The notes beneath the pieces are model-generated. The model did no database searches and was not told where the DNA came from. It worked only from the letters and a program-made list of their open reading frames with translations. A stretch of 24,142 bases of DNA, taken from NCBI GenBank assembly GCA_040080915.1, contig JBEBHD010000053.1:1-24142 (forward strand). Reading direction: 5' to 3'. Shown piece after piece: positions 14,027 to 21,766 of the stretch. Source of the stretch: M3007 sp040080915 (lineage in GTDB: Bacteria > Bacteroidota > Bacteroidia > Chitinophagales > Saprospiraceae). Numbering within the stretch: position 1 is the first letter of the stretch; each line of letters opens with the position of its first letter. The position numbers and the translations under genes are program-made.

Positions 14027-16210
14027 TCACCGCATAAACTCCCACCCGGTCTTGTATTGTCCATGCTCGGCGCAATAGTCCAAAAATGCCTGGTAAAACT
14101 TGTTGTTTCCGATGGTGGCCGAATCGCCAACCACTACCAGCATTTTCCTCGCACGGGTCATGGCCACGTTCATTCGGCGGTAATCCTGTAAAAAACCGAT
14201 CTCGTGCTTGGGGTTGGAGCGAACGAGGCTGATGTAGATCACGTCGCGCTCCTGGCCCTGGAACCCGTCAATCGTATTGATCGTCAGGGCGGGTTCCTGA
14301 TTTGCAGGTTGCTGGTTGGAGGGTTGGAAGGTTTCGGGTTGGATGGTGTACCGTTGTTTGCGTGCTCGAATCAGGTGGGCGAAGGCTGGGTCTTCCTGAA
14401 AAATTTGTTCCAGGTACGTCACTTGCTCCCGATAGGGCGAGAGAATGCCGATACTCGGCAAAGCGATTTCGAGCGGGCTGTTGCTTTCGTTGTGCGGGAG
14501 CTGCGGTTGTTCGCCGTTCAGGTGGTGCAGCAACCGCAGCAGGTGCTCGCGCACGAGCAACGCTTCCTCGGGGTTGAAGCGGCTCAGGGCACGGTGCAGG
14601 CTGCCGCTGCTTACCTGCACGCTCTCGTCGAAACCGCAGCCTGCAGTGTCAATGAAAGTGACAACCCCAGCCCCTCCTCTGGCGGGGATGGGGGTGGGGT
14701 TGAGCACCCGATCCGCCACGCTCTCGTGTGCCACCAGCGCACCGCCATAAAAATATTGGTTAGAAAAACCCATGATGGCCTGATGCATACGATACTGCAC
14801 GGTGAGCAGGTCAACCCGTTCGGGCAGTATTTCGATGCAGCGTTCGATGAGGGTAACCGACAGCCCGGCGCGGGCAGCATCGAGGTTTTTTACCGTAGGT
14901 GGTAGCTGAAACGGGTCGCCGGCGAGTACCACCCGGCTGCACTTAGCGATGGGAATCCAGCAGGCTGGCTCGAGGGACTGGGCGGCTTCGTCAATGATGC
15001 AGGTGCGAAACTTGCGCTTGTCCAGAAGCGGGTGCGCCGCGCCCACGAGGGTACACGTAATGGCCTGAGCCGAGGAGAGCACTTGGTCCACGAGTCGGTC
15101 TTCGAGGTCGTTGGCCCAAGCTTCCAGTTCGCGGGCCTGGGTTTTCAGGTGCTCCCGCTCGCGACGCTCTTCATAGCCAAAACTGCGTTTGTACCGACGT
15201 GCTTGTCGGCGGTATTCGGCGGCCTGAATCTTGACTTTTTTGATGTTTTTGCTCTCCGGGTGTTTGGCGAGAATGGCTTCGAGGGTGTGTTCCAGCACGG
15301 CTTCATCCACCCGGCTGATGTTGCCAATGCGCACTACGTTCAGCCCGGCGGCGGCGATGCGTTCGGTGAGCAGGTCGGCAGCGGTATTGCTGGGAGCGGA
15401 CACCAGCACGGTGTTTTCACGCTGGCAAAGCATCTGGATGGCGGCCACCAGCGTGGTTGTTTTGCCGGTGCCCGGCGGGCCGTGGATTACAGCGATGTCC
15501 CGGTTTTCGATGATGGCCTGGACGGCGGCTTGTTGGGAGGGGTTCAACCCCGGCCCCTCCCCCGGGGGGGAGTGGGGCTTGCCCTCCGTGCCGGTTACAG
15601 ATTCGGTTCCGGGCAAAAATTCAGATGCCGAAAACTTATTTTTTCCTAAAAGTGTGGAATGCCCCGCAGAGTGCGATGTAGCCCCCCTCCCCCCCGGGGG
15701 AGAGGCTGGGGGTGGGGTTGCCAGATCTCGCAATTCCGCCAGCCGGTCGCCTTTGGCTGCGAGCACTTTTTCGAGTGCGCGTTCCATTTCGCGGTAGCTG
15801 CGGTCGTCGAAGAGCATGTCCACGCCGAGCAGCCCAGCGTGGATCCAGTCGGGCACATCGCGGGCGTTGAGGATGATTTTCATCCGGTTGCGCTCGACGT
15901 AGTTGATGATGCCCTGTTTTTCGGGCTGCTCGATTTGGGGGGCTTGGGTGAACAGGCTCACGGACTGGCCCGCGCGGAGTTGGTGCGGCTCGCTGATGCG
16001 TGATGTGCGCTCCACCACTACAAATGCTTTTTCGCCGAGGGCGAAACCGGTTTGCAGCACGTTCAGCGGATACCACGTATAGCCCTGTTCGACACGCTCG
16101 GACAGTGGCTTTTCCCGTACCGATTGCAGGAACGACCGGTAGTCCTCTTCCTTTTCCTGTCGGAGCAGATCGAGCAGGCGTTCGTAATGGGCCAGTTTTT
16201 TTTCAGGCAT
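14027..16210 (-). CDS. UPF1/SMUBP-2-like superfamily 1 helicase with repeat-derived inserts
   Basis: A 727-aa ATP-dependent DNA/RNA helicase of the UPF1-like SF1B group. In order: an N-terminal OB/stalk-like region (1-165), Q motif LNPSQQAAV (222-230), Walker A GPPGTGKTT (244-252), Walker B DEAA (407-410), motif III GDPFQLPP (431-438), motif IV VQYRMH (471-476), motif V TIDGFQGQERDVIYIS (about 646-661) and motif VI NVAMTRAR (681-688). Three stretches look like translated repeats, not helicase sequence: residues 164-222, 503-515 and 623-640. All keep the frame, so the protein may still work. The start is 10 bases from the nusA stop, in the slot where infB usually lies. Its substrate is unknown. 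Confidence 0.88.
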   Translation of the reverse strand: MPEKKLAHYERLLDLLRQEKEEDYRSFLQSVREKPLSERVEQGYTWYPLNVLQTGFALGEKAFVVVERTSRISEPHQLRAGQSVSLFTQAPQIEQPEKQGIINYVERNRMKIILNARDVPDWIHAGLLGVDMLFDDRSYREMERALEKVLAAKGDRLAELRDLATPPPASPPGGRGATSHSAGHSTLLGKNKFSASEFLPGTESVTGTEGKPHSPPGEGPGLNPSQQAAVQAIIENRDIAVIHGPPGTGKTTTLVAAIQMLCQRENTVLVSAPSNTAADLLTERIAAAGLNVVRIGNISRVDEAVLEHTLEAILAKHPESKNIKKVKIQAAEYRRQARRYKRSFGYEERREREHLKTQARELEAWANDLEDRLVDQVLSSAQAITCTLVGAAHPLLDKRKFRTCIIDEAAQSLEPACWIPIAKCSRVVLAGDPFQLPPTVKNLDAARAGLSVTLIERCIEILPERVDLLTVQYRMHQAIMGFSNQYFYGGALVAHESVADRVLNPTPIPARGGAGVVTFIDTAGCGFDESVQVSSGSLHRALSRFNPEEALLVREHLLRLLHHLNGEQPQLPHNESNSPLEIALPSIGILSPYREQVTYLEQIFQEDPAFAHLIRARKQRYTIQPETFQPSNQQPANQEPALTINTIDGFQGQERDVIYISLVRSNPKHEIGFLQDYRRMNVAMTRARKMLVVVGDSATIGNNKFYQAFLDYCAEHGQYKTGWEFMR
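14304..14347. repeat. GGTTGGA-type low-complexity repeat inside the helicase gene
   Basis: A run of degenerate 7-9 base units (ggttgct, ggttgga, gggttggaa, ggtttcg, ggttggatgg) lies in the helicase gene and encodes the Pro/Gln-rich stretch QPETFQPSNQQPANQEPA. It falls between helicase motifs, so is probably a loop. It resembles intergenic low-complexity DNA rather than helicase sequence. Confidence 0.6.
14663..14702. repeat. Palindromic C-rich/G-rich repeat inside the helicase gene (single copy)
   Basis: aaccccagcccctcc is followed by ggcggggatgggggtggggtt, an imperfect palindrome of 40 bases. It encodes LNPTPIPARGGAG within the helicase. The same kind of palindrome occurs twice at 15545-15719. 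This is the class of repeat that translates to NPSPxGEG-like peptides. Confidence 0.7.
15545..15719. repeat. Paired inverted palindromes forming a 175-bp element inside the helicase gene
   Basis: Two C/G-rich palindromes, 15545-15580 and 15681-15719, face each other in inverted orientation: the first starts caaccccggcccctcc and the second ends ggctgggggtggggttg. About 100 bases lie between them, encoding a Ser/Thr/Gly-rich stretch with no helicase similarity. The element lies just before the helicase Q motif and keeps the frame open (protein residues about 164-222). The layout resembles a small non-autonomous element such as a REP pair or MITE. Target-site duplications were not convincingly seen. 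Confidence 0.7.
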
Positions 16211-16220
16211 GGACGGATGC

Positions 16221-17465
16221 CTATTCGGTGTCGAATTCGCGGGCGAGGATACTCAAGACTTCCTTGACCGTTTCTTCTTCCAAGTCGGTGCGACGCAGGA
16301 GTTCCTCGGCGCTCAGTTCGAGCACTTGACGGGCGGTGTCGCAACCGATGTTTTTGAAGGCTTCGATCACCCAGGGTTCGATCTCGTCGCTGAATTCCTC
16401 GAGATCCACGTCATCAATTTCGAGTTCCTGTTGGTTGTTGCGGTACACGTCTATCTCGAAGCCGGTGAGTTTGGTGGCCAGTTTGATATTGGAGCCGCTT
16501 TTGCCGATGGCGAGGCTTACCTGATCGGCATCGAGGTACACGGCGGCGCGTTTGTGCTCGTGGTCGAGTTCGATAGTGGTGATTTTGGCGGGTGTCAGGC
16601 TGCGCTGGATAAAGAGCGAGATATTGGTGGTGTAATTGATGATGTCAATGTTTTCGTTGCGCAGTTCGCGCACGATGCCGTGGATGCGGCTTCCTTTCAT
16701 GCCCACGCAGGCACCCACGGGGTCTACGCGCTCGTCGTGGCTTTCCACAGCCACTTTGGCGCGTTCGCCGGGCAGGCGCACGATGTTTTTGATCTCGATG
16801 ATACCGTCCTCGATTTCGGGCACCTCGGCCTCCATGAGTTTTTGCAGGAAACTCGGATCGGTGCGGCTGATCATGATGAACGGGGTATTGTTGCGCATTT
16901 CCACCTTTTTGATAATGGCACGCACCATATCGCCTTTGCGATAGTAGTCGCCCTTGATCATCTCGGTACGGGGCAGCACGAGCTCGTTGCCGGTGGCATC
17001 GTCCAGCACGAGCATTTCTTTTTTCATGATCTGGTTGACCTCGCCGGTGATGACATCACCCACGGTTTCGGTGTATTTGCGGAAAATCTCGTCTTTTTCG
17101 AGTTCCATGATGCGCGACACGAGCGTTTGGCGAGCGGCCATGATTGCGCGGCGGCCAAAGTCGTCAATGACCAATTGCTCGTAGCACTCCTCGCCCACGT
17201 CGAGGCCTTCGTCTACCAACCGGGCTTCGGACTCGCTGATCTGGGCGTTTTCGTCGGTGACCTCGCCGTCGTGTACCACTTCGCGCACGCGCCAGATTTC
17301 GAGGTCGCCAGTGGTGGTATTGACGATCACGTCGAAGTTTTCGTCAGTCACGTATTTCTTTTTGATGAGGGTGCGGAACACATCTTCCAGCACGCGCACC
17401 ATGGTGGGGCGGTCTATGTTTTTCCCGGTCTTAAACTCGGAGAATACATCAACTAAGTTGACCAT
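16221..17465 (-). CDS. nusA: NusA transcription termination/antitermination factor
   Basis: A 414-aa NusA that binds RNA polymerase and nascent RNA and controls pausing, termination and antitermination. The N-terminal RNAP-binding domain spans residues 1-130 (LVDVFSEFKTGKNIDRPTMV). The S1 domain is at about 130-200, KH1 contains DPVGACVGMKGSRIHGI, and KH2 contains LAIGKSGSNIKLATKLTGF. The C-terminus has one helix-hairpin-helix-like unit (IGCDTARQVLELSAEELLRR). An acidic stretch (LEIDDVDLEEFSDEIE) precedes it. The ATG at 17465 is preferred over a TTG three codons earlier. It follows rimP by 74 bases, the normal order. infB, the usual next gene, is absent. Confidence 0.96.
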   Translation of the reverse strand: MVNLVDVFSEFKTGKNIDRPTMVRVLEDVFRTLIKKKYVTDENFDVIVNTTTGDLEIWRVREVVHDGEVTDENAQISESEARLVDEGLDVGEECYEQLVIDDFGRRAIMAARQTLVSRIMELEKDEIFRKYTETVGDVITGEVNQIMKKEMLVLDDATGNELVLPRTEMIKGDYYRKGDMVRAIIKKVEMRNNTPFIMISRTDPSFLQKLMEAEVPEIEDGIIEIKNIVRLPGERAKVAVESHDERVDPVGACVGMKGSRIHGIVRELRNENIDIINYTTNISLFIQRSLTPAKITTIELDHEHKRAAVYLDADQVSLAIGKSGSNIKLATKLTGFEIDVYRNNQQELEIDDVDLEEFSDEIEPWVIEAFKNIGCDTARQVLELSAEELLRRTDLEEETVKEVLSILAREFDTE

Positions 17466-17539
17466 ATTGTACAATTTTGAGTGTTGCCCGCTTTCACCGA
17501 GGCTCCGGCGGGTAAAAATTTTGAATTCAGTCCCGGTAT

Positions 17540-18019
17540 TTAAAAAGCGGCTTTGACTACGGTTGATTTGATTTGGTCGAAGGGGATTGCCCGGTCCACG
17601 AGTACTTCTTTTTTCTTTTTGCCTACAATTTCAATGACGGTTTGCTCAATGAGCACCGCCGTTTCGTTTGCCGATTTCAGTGTGCCACGCTCGCGGGTGT
17701 CGTCAAGCAGGGTTATGACCACCGTACGGCCCACGTTTTTGTGGTACTGACGCAGGAAAACCAACGGGCGGCCCAGCCCTGGGCTGCTGACTTCCAGCAC
17801 GTACTTGGTGCCTGCCCATACATGGGTATCGAGGTGGCTTTCGAGGGTGCGGCTGAGTTTTTTGCACTTGTCGAAGTCAATACCGGAGTCGCTGTCCACA
17901 AAAACGAACAGCTTGTTTCCGGGCCGGAGTTCGATATCCACTGTGAAGCAGTCGGCAAGGGTTTCGTCCGTTGCGTATTTTTCCTCTAAAAGTTGTGCGA
18001 TGCGCTCGGTCAATTCCAT
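17540..18019 (-). CDS. rimP: RimP ribosome maturation factor
   Basis: A 159-aa RimP, which helps assemble the 30S ribosomal subunit. Its N-terminal domain carries FVDSDSGIDFDKCKKLSRTL and EVSSPGLGRPL, the most conserved block in the family. The C-terminal SH3-like domain follows (GRTVVITLLDD to VDRAIPFDQIKSTVVKAAF). The usual length is about 150 residues. The ATG at 18019 was chosen. The open frame extends 15 codons upstream, but that stretch encodes a terminator-like hairpin and is not family-like. It is followed by nusA, as in most bacteria. Confidence 0.93.
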   Translation of the reverse strand: MELTERIAQLLEEKYATDETLADCFTVDIELRPGNKLFVFVDSDSGIDFDKCKKLSRTLESHLDTHVWAGTKYVLEVSSPGLGRPLVFLRQYHKNVGRTVVITLLDDTRERGTLKSANETAVLIEQTVIEIVGKKKKEVLVDRAIPFDQIKSTVVKAAF

Positions 18020-18030
18020 GTTGCAGGGGC

Positions 18031-18057
18031 AAACAAAAAGGGAACCAGTGGTTCCCT
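18031..18057 (-). terminator. Terminator-like hairpin in the rimP-nusA leader
   Basis: On the minus strand, AGGGAACC pairs perfectly with GGTTCCCT across a 3-base loop (18057-18039), followed by TTTTTGTTT (to 18031). This has the form of an intrinsic terminator. It ends only 11 bases before the rimP ATG. It may terminate the upstream DUF2721 transcript, act as an attenuator of rimP-nusA, or both. Confidence 0.6.
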
Positions 18058-18086
18058 CTCGCATTACTGTGATCAGATTTGTGCCG

Positions 18087-18119
18087 CGAAGATACGGCTA
18101 ATTCGTTTTGGCAAGCAAA
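18087..18119 (-). promoter_or_regulatory. Putative promoter of rimP-nusA
   Basis: On the minus strand, TTTG (18119-18116), a 21-base spacer and TATCTTCG (18094-18087), one mismatch from TAnnTTTG. This would start transcription about 60 bases before the rimP ATG, upstream of the hairpin at 18039-18057. Consensus match only. Confidence 0.4.
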
Positions 18120-18126
18120 AGGCGGC

Positions 18127-18522
18127 CTACATTTTTTCTTCCAAATCGCGCAACAACAGCCGGAGCGCTCCGGCGGAAAGAAACAACTCCACGATACTGA
18201 TCACCAACGAGGCGATCATCAGTAGCAGGCTGATGGCAAACAGCACCTTGGCCCAGCCTTGAAAGCCTTCGTAGATGAGAAACATGGTGACTACGCAAAA
18301 CAGGATGCTGGCCACCGCCCCGACCTGCATCCAGCGGATGAGCATGAGCCGGCGGCGCAGGTTGGAAATTTGGGCGATGAGGCTGATGTGCTGGTTCTTT
18401 TCGTAGTCGGAGTACAGTTTCCGAATCAGGTTGGCTATGGCCAAAAACTTGTTCGTGTACGCCAACATGAGCAGCGAAACGGCCGGGAAAAGCAGGGCGG
18501 GCGTTTGAATATCGAGTTGCAT
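18127..18522 (-). CDS. DUF2721 family inner-membrane protein
   Basis: A 131-aa integral membrane protein with three predicted transmembrane segments: near 8-30 (TPALLFPAVSLLMLAYTNKF), 63-86 (IRWMQVGAVASILFCVVTMF) and 91-117 (AKVLFAISLLLMIASLVISI). A basic cytoplasmic loop lies between the first two (LRRRLMLIR). The sequence and layout fit the uncharacterised DUF2721 family. It precedes rimP in the same direction with about 107 bases between. Function unknown. Confidence 0.75.
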   Translation of the reverse strand: MQLDIQTPALLFPAVSLLMLAYTNKFLAIANLIRKLYSDYEKNQHISLIAQISNLRRRLMLIRWMQVGAVASILFCVVTMFLIYEGFQGWAKVLFAISLLLMIASLVISIVELFLSAGALRLLLRDLEEKM

Positions 18523-18624
18523 ATAATTTCAATAAATGTGTTGTGGCGCGTTGGCAAACACCTGACGGAAAGTGCTCGGAGCAGAAACTACGCCCCGTTT
18601 CTGAACTAAAACTAAAGTTAGCCG

Positions 18625-19129
18625 ATGGAGTTGCAAATCATTCAACAGAAAATCTACGAAATCCGCGGCCTGCGGGTCATGCTGGATGTTGACCTAGCCG
18701 AGTTGTACGGTGTGGAGACAAAACGACTCAAGGAAGCCGTCAGGCGGAACATGGAGCGCTTCCCCTCTGATTTCATGTTTGAACTTACAGAGAACGAATT
18801 CAAAATCTTGAGGCCGCAAATTGCGTCCTCAAGTTGGGGTGGTGCCCGTTATCCGCCGTTTGCTTTCACCGAACACGGTGTGGCCATGTTGTCGGGGTTG
18901 CTCAACAGCCCCAAGGCCATCGAAACGAACATCGCTATTGTTCGAGCATTCATCGCCCTGCGTCGCTTCGCCCTCACCTACGCCGAGTTGTCGGAAAAAA
19001 ATCACCGAGATCGAAGCCAAGTACGATGCCGAAATCGCCGACATCCACAAAGCGCTCGCCCACTTGGCACCGCAAGAAACGGAGCCAACCGTTTGGGAGA
19101 ATCGCCCGCGCATTGGGTTCAAGACGTGA
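18625..19129 (+). pseudogene. ORF6N domain protein, frameshifted at an A7 run
   Basis: An ORF6N-domain protein, the DNA-binding type known from phage antirepressors and from many bacterial genomes. The first 125 residues are canonical: IYEIRGLRVMLDVDLAELYG, RFPSDFMFELT and the GGARYPPFAFTEHGVAMLSG block. After ELSEK, the frame runs into seven A residues (18995-19001). Reading one base fewer gives the expected coiled end KITEIEAKYDAEIADIHKAL, stopping at 19129 with a normal total of 167 aa. As written, the original frame instead continues with unrelated sequence to 19188. It is either a disabled gene, a sequencing error, or a slippage site; the good conservation on both sides argues for a recent event or an error. 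Confidence 0.85.
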
Positions 19130-19147
19130 TGTTGCCAAATATACCGC

Positions 19148-19184
19148 GAAGCCGTCTCATAAGTTCGACTTATGAGACGGCTTC
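19148..19184. terminator. Perfect 17-bp hairpin between the convergent ORF6N and esterase genes
   Basis: gaagccgtctcataagt and acttatgagacggcttc are exact reverse complements separated by tcg. The strong hairpin sits between two convergent genes, where a bidirectional terminator is expected. The flanks do not give a classical U-tract on either strand: a run of eight A lies on the right. Eleven bases of one arm recur at 23873-23883, so it may instead be a dispersed repeat. Confidence 0.5.
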
Positions 19185-19213
19185 TTAAAAAAAACAGAAC
19201 CGAATACGTAGGG

Positions 19214-20638
19214 CTACCGCCGAATCATTTTAGCAGTGCGCCATTGCTGGCCCTCGGCCCGCGCACGCACGATGTAAAAACCGGTGGAAAGATCGGACAC
19301 CGGCACGGCTTCTCCCGGTTGCACCTGTACGTCGCGTTGCAGGGAGCCGTTGAGGCCGATGATTTGCACGTTGATGTTTTCAGCATCGTCCATGCCCGCG
19401 ATCCGAACCCAGTCGGTAGCCGGATTGGGGTACACTTCGATGGCCGGGGCGTTGTCGGTGGTTTTCTGGTCGGTGGACGTGACAGCTCCTTCAAAAAGCC
19501 AGCGATAGGCATCGGCAAACTCCCGGCGCCAGAACCACTCGGAGTGTTGGCCGTCGGCATAGGTGCGCACATTCATTTCGGAAGGGTTAAAGCCTGCCTG
19601 AAGCATGGCGTTTGTCACTTTTTGAATGTCCTGCCCGATGTAAGCAGGCTCTTGGCCGCCGCAAAGGAAATAGGTGCGCACATTGTTGCGCTTGCCCATT
19701 CCGAGGATGTGATTGGCGGAATTGTTGCCGGCAAACCAGAACAAGGGCGAAAAAATACCGGCCTTGGAAAAAACGTGCTGGTACTCAATCAGGCCGTACA
19801 TGGAAATAAGCCCGCCCATGCTGCTGCCCATGATGGCGGTATGCTCCCGGTCAGGCATAGTGCGGAAGTTAGTATCAACGTAGGCTTTGAGTGTATTGAC
19901 GATAAAACCCATGTACGAGCCGCCCTGGCCGCCGCCGCCAAATGTCGGGTTGGCCCACGGCGAGTACTCGTCGGTACGGTGTACGCCGCCATTGTCAATG
20001 CCCACCACGATGCAGCCGTAGTCGCCTTCGGCAAAAAGCTCATCCATGGATTCATCCACTTCCCATTCGCCCGATGTGCTGGAGGCGGCATCGAAGAGGT
20101 TTTGTCCGTCCTGCATGTACAAGACGGGGTACTTTTTTGTCGTAGTAGCATAGTCCGGGGGCAGATAGACCCAAATGCGACGGGACCGGTTCAGTTGTGG
20201 AATGAAAAAATTGTTGCTCACCACCACCACAGTTCCTTTGCCGGGATTGGTAGTGAGGGGCATATCTTCCCAAGAGAGGATAGAGGTTTCTATCGTTTGC
20301 GGATAGCCGGTATAGGTGACTACGTGGTCGGGTTGAAATCCGCCAACGGCATTTCCTTCCACGCTGGCCCAGGTACCGCGTGTAAACTTAAAGCGCACTG
20401 GGCCTACCGGCGGTGTGAGCGTGACGGCGTACTTGCCGTTGGGCTGTGCTGTCAATTTACAATTGGTGTAACCGGGGTTCCAGTTGTTGAACGTGCCCGA
20501 AATGTAAATCGAGGCATTAGAGGGCGTGTTGGCGGGTATGGAATTGACGATGACTGTCAATTGCGCACGCAACATGGCAGGAAGAAGGAGGAGGAGGTAA
20601 AGCCCGGACAGAATGTAGGATCGGTTAATGTTCAGCAT
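19214..20638 (-). CDS. Secreted esterase-family alpha/beta hydrolase with T9SS sorting domain
   Basis: A 474-aa secreted hydrolase. Residues 1-25 are a signal peptide (SGLYLLLLLPAMLRA). Residues 26-120 resemble a starch-binding/CBM-like beta sandwich (YISGTFNNWNPG, then KFTRGTWASVEG). Residues about 145-385 are an esterase D / enterochelin-esterase-like alpha/beta hydrolase: YPVLYMQDGQNLFD, the nucleophile elbow GSSMGG with Ser273, and probable catalytic His365 in GQHSEW. The last 73 residues are a type A T9SS sorting domain, beginning EVYPNPATDWVRIAG and ending STGFYIVRARAEG and KMIRR. It would therefore pass through the type IX system to the surface or medium. The substrate is probably an ester linked to a polymer, or a siderophore or sugar ester; this is not resolvable here. 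Confidence 0.9.
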   Translation of the reverse strand: MLNINRSYILSGLYLLLLLPAMLRAQLTVIVNSIPANTPSNASIYISGTFNNWNPGYTNCKLTAQPNGKYAVTLTPPVGPVRFKFTRGTWASVEGNAVGGFQPDHVVTYTGYPQTIETSILSWEDMPLTTNPGKGTVVVVSNNFFIPQLNRSRRIWVYLPPDYATTTKKYPVLYMQDGQNLFDAASSTSGEWEVDESMDELFAEGDYGCIVVGIDNGGVHRTDEYSPWANPTFGGGGQGGSYMGFIVNTLKAYVDTNFRTMPDREHTAIMGSSMGGLISMYGLIEYQHVFSKAGIFSPLFWFAGNNSANHILGMGKRNNVRTYFLCGGQEPAYIGQDIQKVTNAMLQAGFNPSEMNVRTYADGQHSEWFWRREFADAYRWLFEGAVTSTDQKTTDNAPAIEVYPNPATDWVRIAGMDDAENINVQIIGLNGSLQRDVQVQPGEAVPVSDLSTGFYIVRARAEGQQWRTAKMIRR

Positions 20639-21169
20639 ACGCCAAGTAGTTTTAGCTTTCTCGAAAAAAAAGTACGGGGAGGTGTTGCTGCGATTAAAAA
20701 AATGTAAACGAATTCTTAAAAAAATACTGGCCGAAAAAACTGGCCCGATTTTGGGAAAAGGACTTGCATTGCTTTTATCGCTAATCTTACAGGTCAGAAT
20801 TGGGTACCCTTCTTTTCTTCTTCTCGACCTTAATCATGTAGCCGCGTCCACACCTATATAACTTGTTTTCGCGGTTTCAAGGGTGCCAGCCCTCAGCGTT
20901 AAAATTTACTTCTTGGCTTTTCCCGTTGTACATACCATGAACGCAATCTTTACCACAGCACATCAGCGCTGGACAGGATGCGTTTGGAACGAGAGGAACG
21001 AGGCCGCGCACAGCCTCAAGGCAAAAAAATGGTTCGGAAAAGCGGGAGAAAACGGGGAGAGAGTTGATTATGTACTTCGGGGGGACGAAGATGACCGCTT
21101 TGCAAATGAGTTAATTGTCGTGCTAATGTCAAGCTATCAAACAACCAGGGTAGAAGTTTCGACAAAAAC
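20639..21169. other. 531-bp gap between divergent esterase and NUDIX genes
   Basis: The first half is A/T-rich, with a run of poly-A and poly-T tracts, and should hold the esterase promoter. No clean TAnnTTTG plus TTTG pair was found. The second half (from about 20938) has an open frame, listed separately. No RNA gene, large hairpin or repeat was recognised. Confidence 0.5.
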
Positions 21170-21173
21170 ATGA
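20938..21173 (+). CDS. Weak candidate small ORF overlapping the NUDIX start
   Basis: An open frame of 77 codons from the ATG at 20938 ends in a TGA that overlaps the NUDIX ATG (ATGA). The stop/start overlap is the usual mark of translational coupling and is the main argument for it. The protein begins MNAIFTTAHQRWTGCVW and has no motif or hydrophobic segment I recognise. Third positions are mixed, unlike the neighbouring genes, so it may simply be noncoding leader. Confidence 0.2.
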
Positions 21174-21766
21174 AAAACGAAACCGAACGTCAAATCGAGG
21201 ATACTAAAGCGGAAACGAATCCATGGATTACGAATTCTATATGTCGAGTGTATGACAATCCGTGGATCGAAGTGACGCACCGAGAGGTCGTCAATCCAGC
21301 AGGCGGTGCAGGGATTTACGGAGTAGTTCATTTCAAAAACCTGGCGATTGGTATTGTGCCCTTGGACGAAAACGGATGCACCTGGTTGGTGGGACAATTC
21401 CGGTACACCTTGGGGCGGTACAGTTGGGAAATCCCGGAAGGTGGCGGCCCGCTCGGCATTACGCCCCTCGAATCGGCCCAACGCGAACTGCTCGAAGAAA
21501 CCGGCATCAGTGCCCAAAAGTGGGTACGGTTGTTGGAGATGCACCTGTCAAATTCCGTGACCGATGAACTGGGTGTGGCTTTTGTGGCGCAAGACCTCGT
21601 GTACGGCGAGGCGCAACCAGAAGAGACGGAGCAACTGCGGATACGGAAAGTTCGGTTGGAAGAGGCGGTGCGCATGGTGCTGGACGGCGAAATCACGGAC
21701 GCACTTTCCATGGCCGCCCTCCTGAAAACAAACGAATGGTTGCGAACCGGAAAATTGGTCAAATAA
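21170..21766 (+). CDS. NUDIX hydrolase
   Basis: A 198-aa NUDIX pyrophosphohydrolase, closest by eye to ADP-ribose or nucleotide-sugar pyrophosphatase types. It cleaves nucleoside diphosphates linked to another group. The Nudix box is in EIPEGGGPLGITPLESAQRE then LLEETGI. The metal-binding REL-x-EE core is intact. At the position eight before the Arg, where family members usually have Glu, there is Ile. The preceding beta strand VGQFRYTLGRYSWEIPEGG is typical of the group. The start is the ATG at 21170; a coupled upstream ORF is possible. Substrate specificity is not resolved. Confidence 0.88.
   Translation: MKNETERQIEDTKAETNPWITNSICRVYDNPWIEVTHREVVNPAGGAGIYGVVHFKNLAIGIVPLDENGCTWLVGQFRYTLGRYSWEIPEGGGPLGITPLESAQRELLEETGISAQKWVRLLEMHLSNSVTDELGVAFVAQDLVYGEAQPEETEQLRIRKVRLEEAVRMVLDGEITDALSMAALLKTNEWLRTGKLVK

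Noticed and set aside
16209..17456. 415-codon plus-strand open frame opposite nusA
   Set aside because: It mirrors nusA codons. The NusA reading has S1 and KH motifs; the antisense frame is Phe/His/Val-rich low-information sequence.
19172..20707. 511-codon plus-strand open frame opposite the esterase gene
   Set aside because: Although longer than the esterase, it has no recognisable domain. The minus strand gives a signal peptide, GSSMGG and a T9SS tail.
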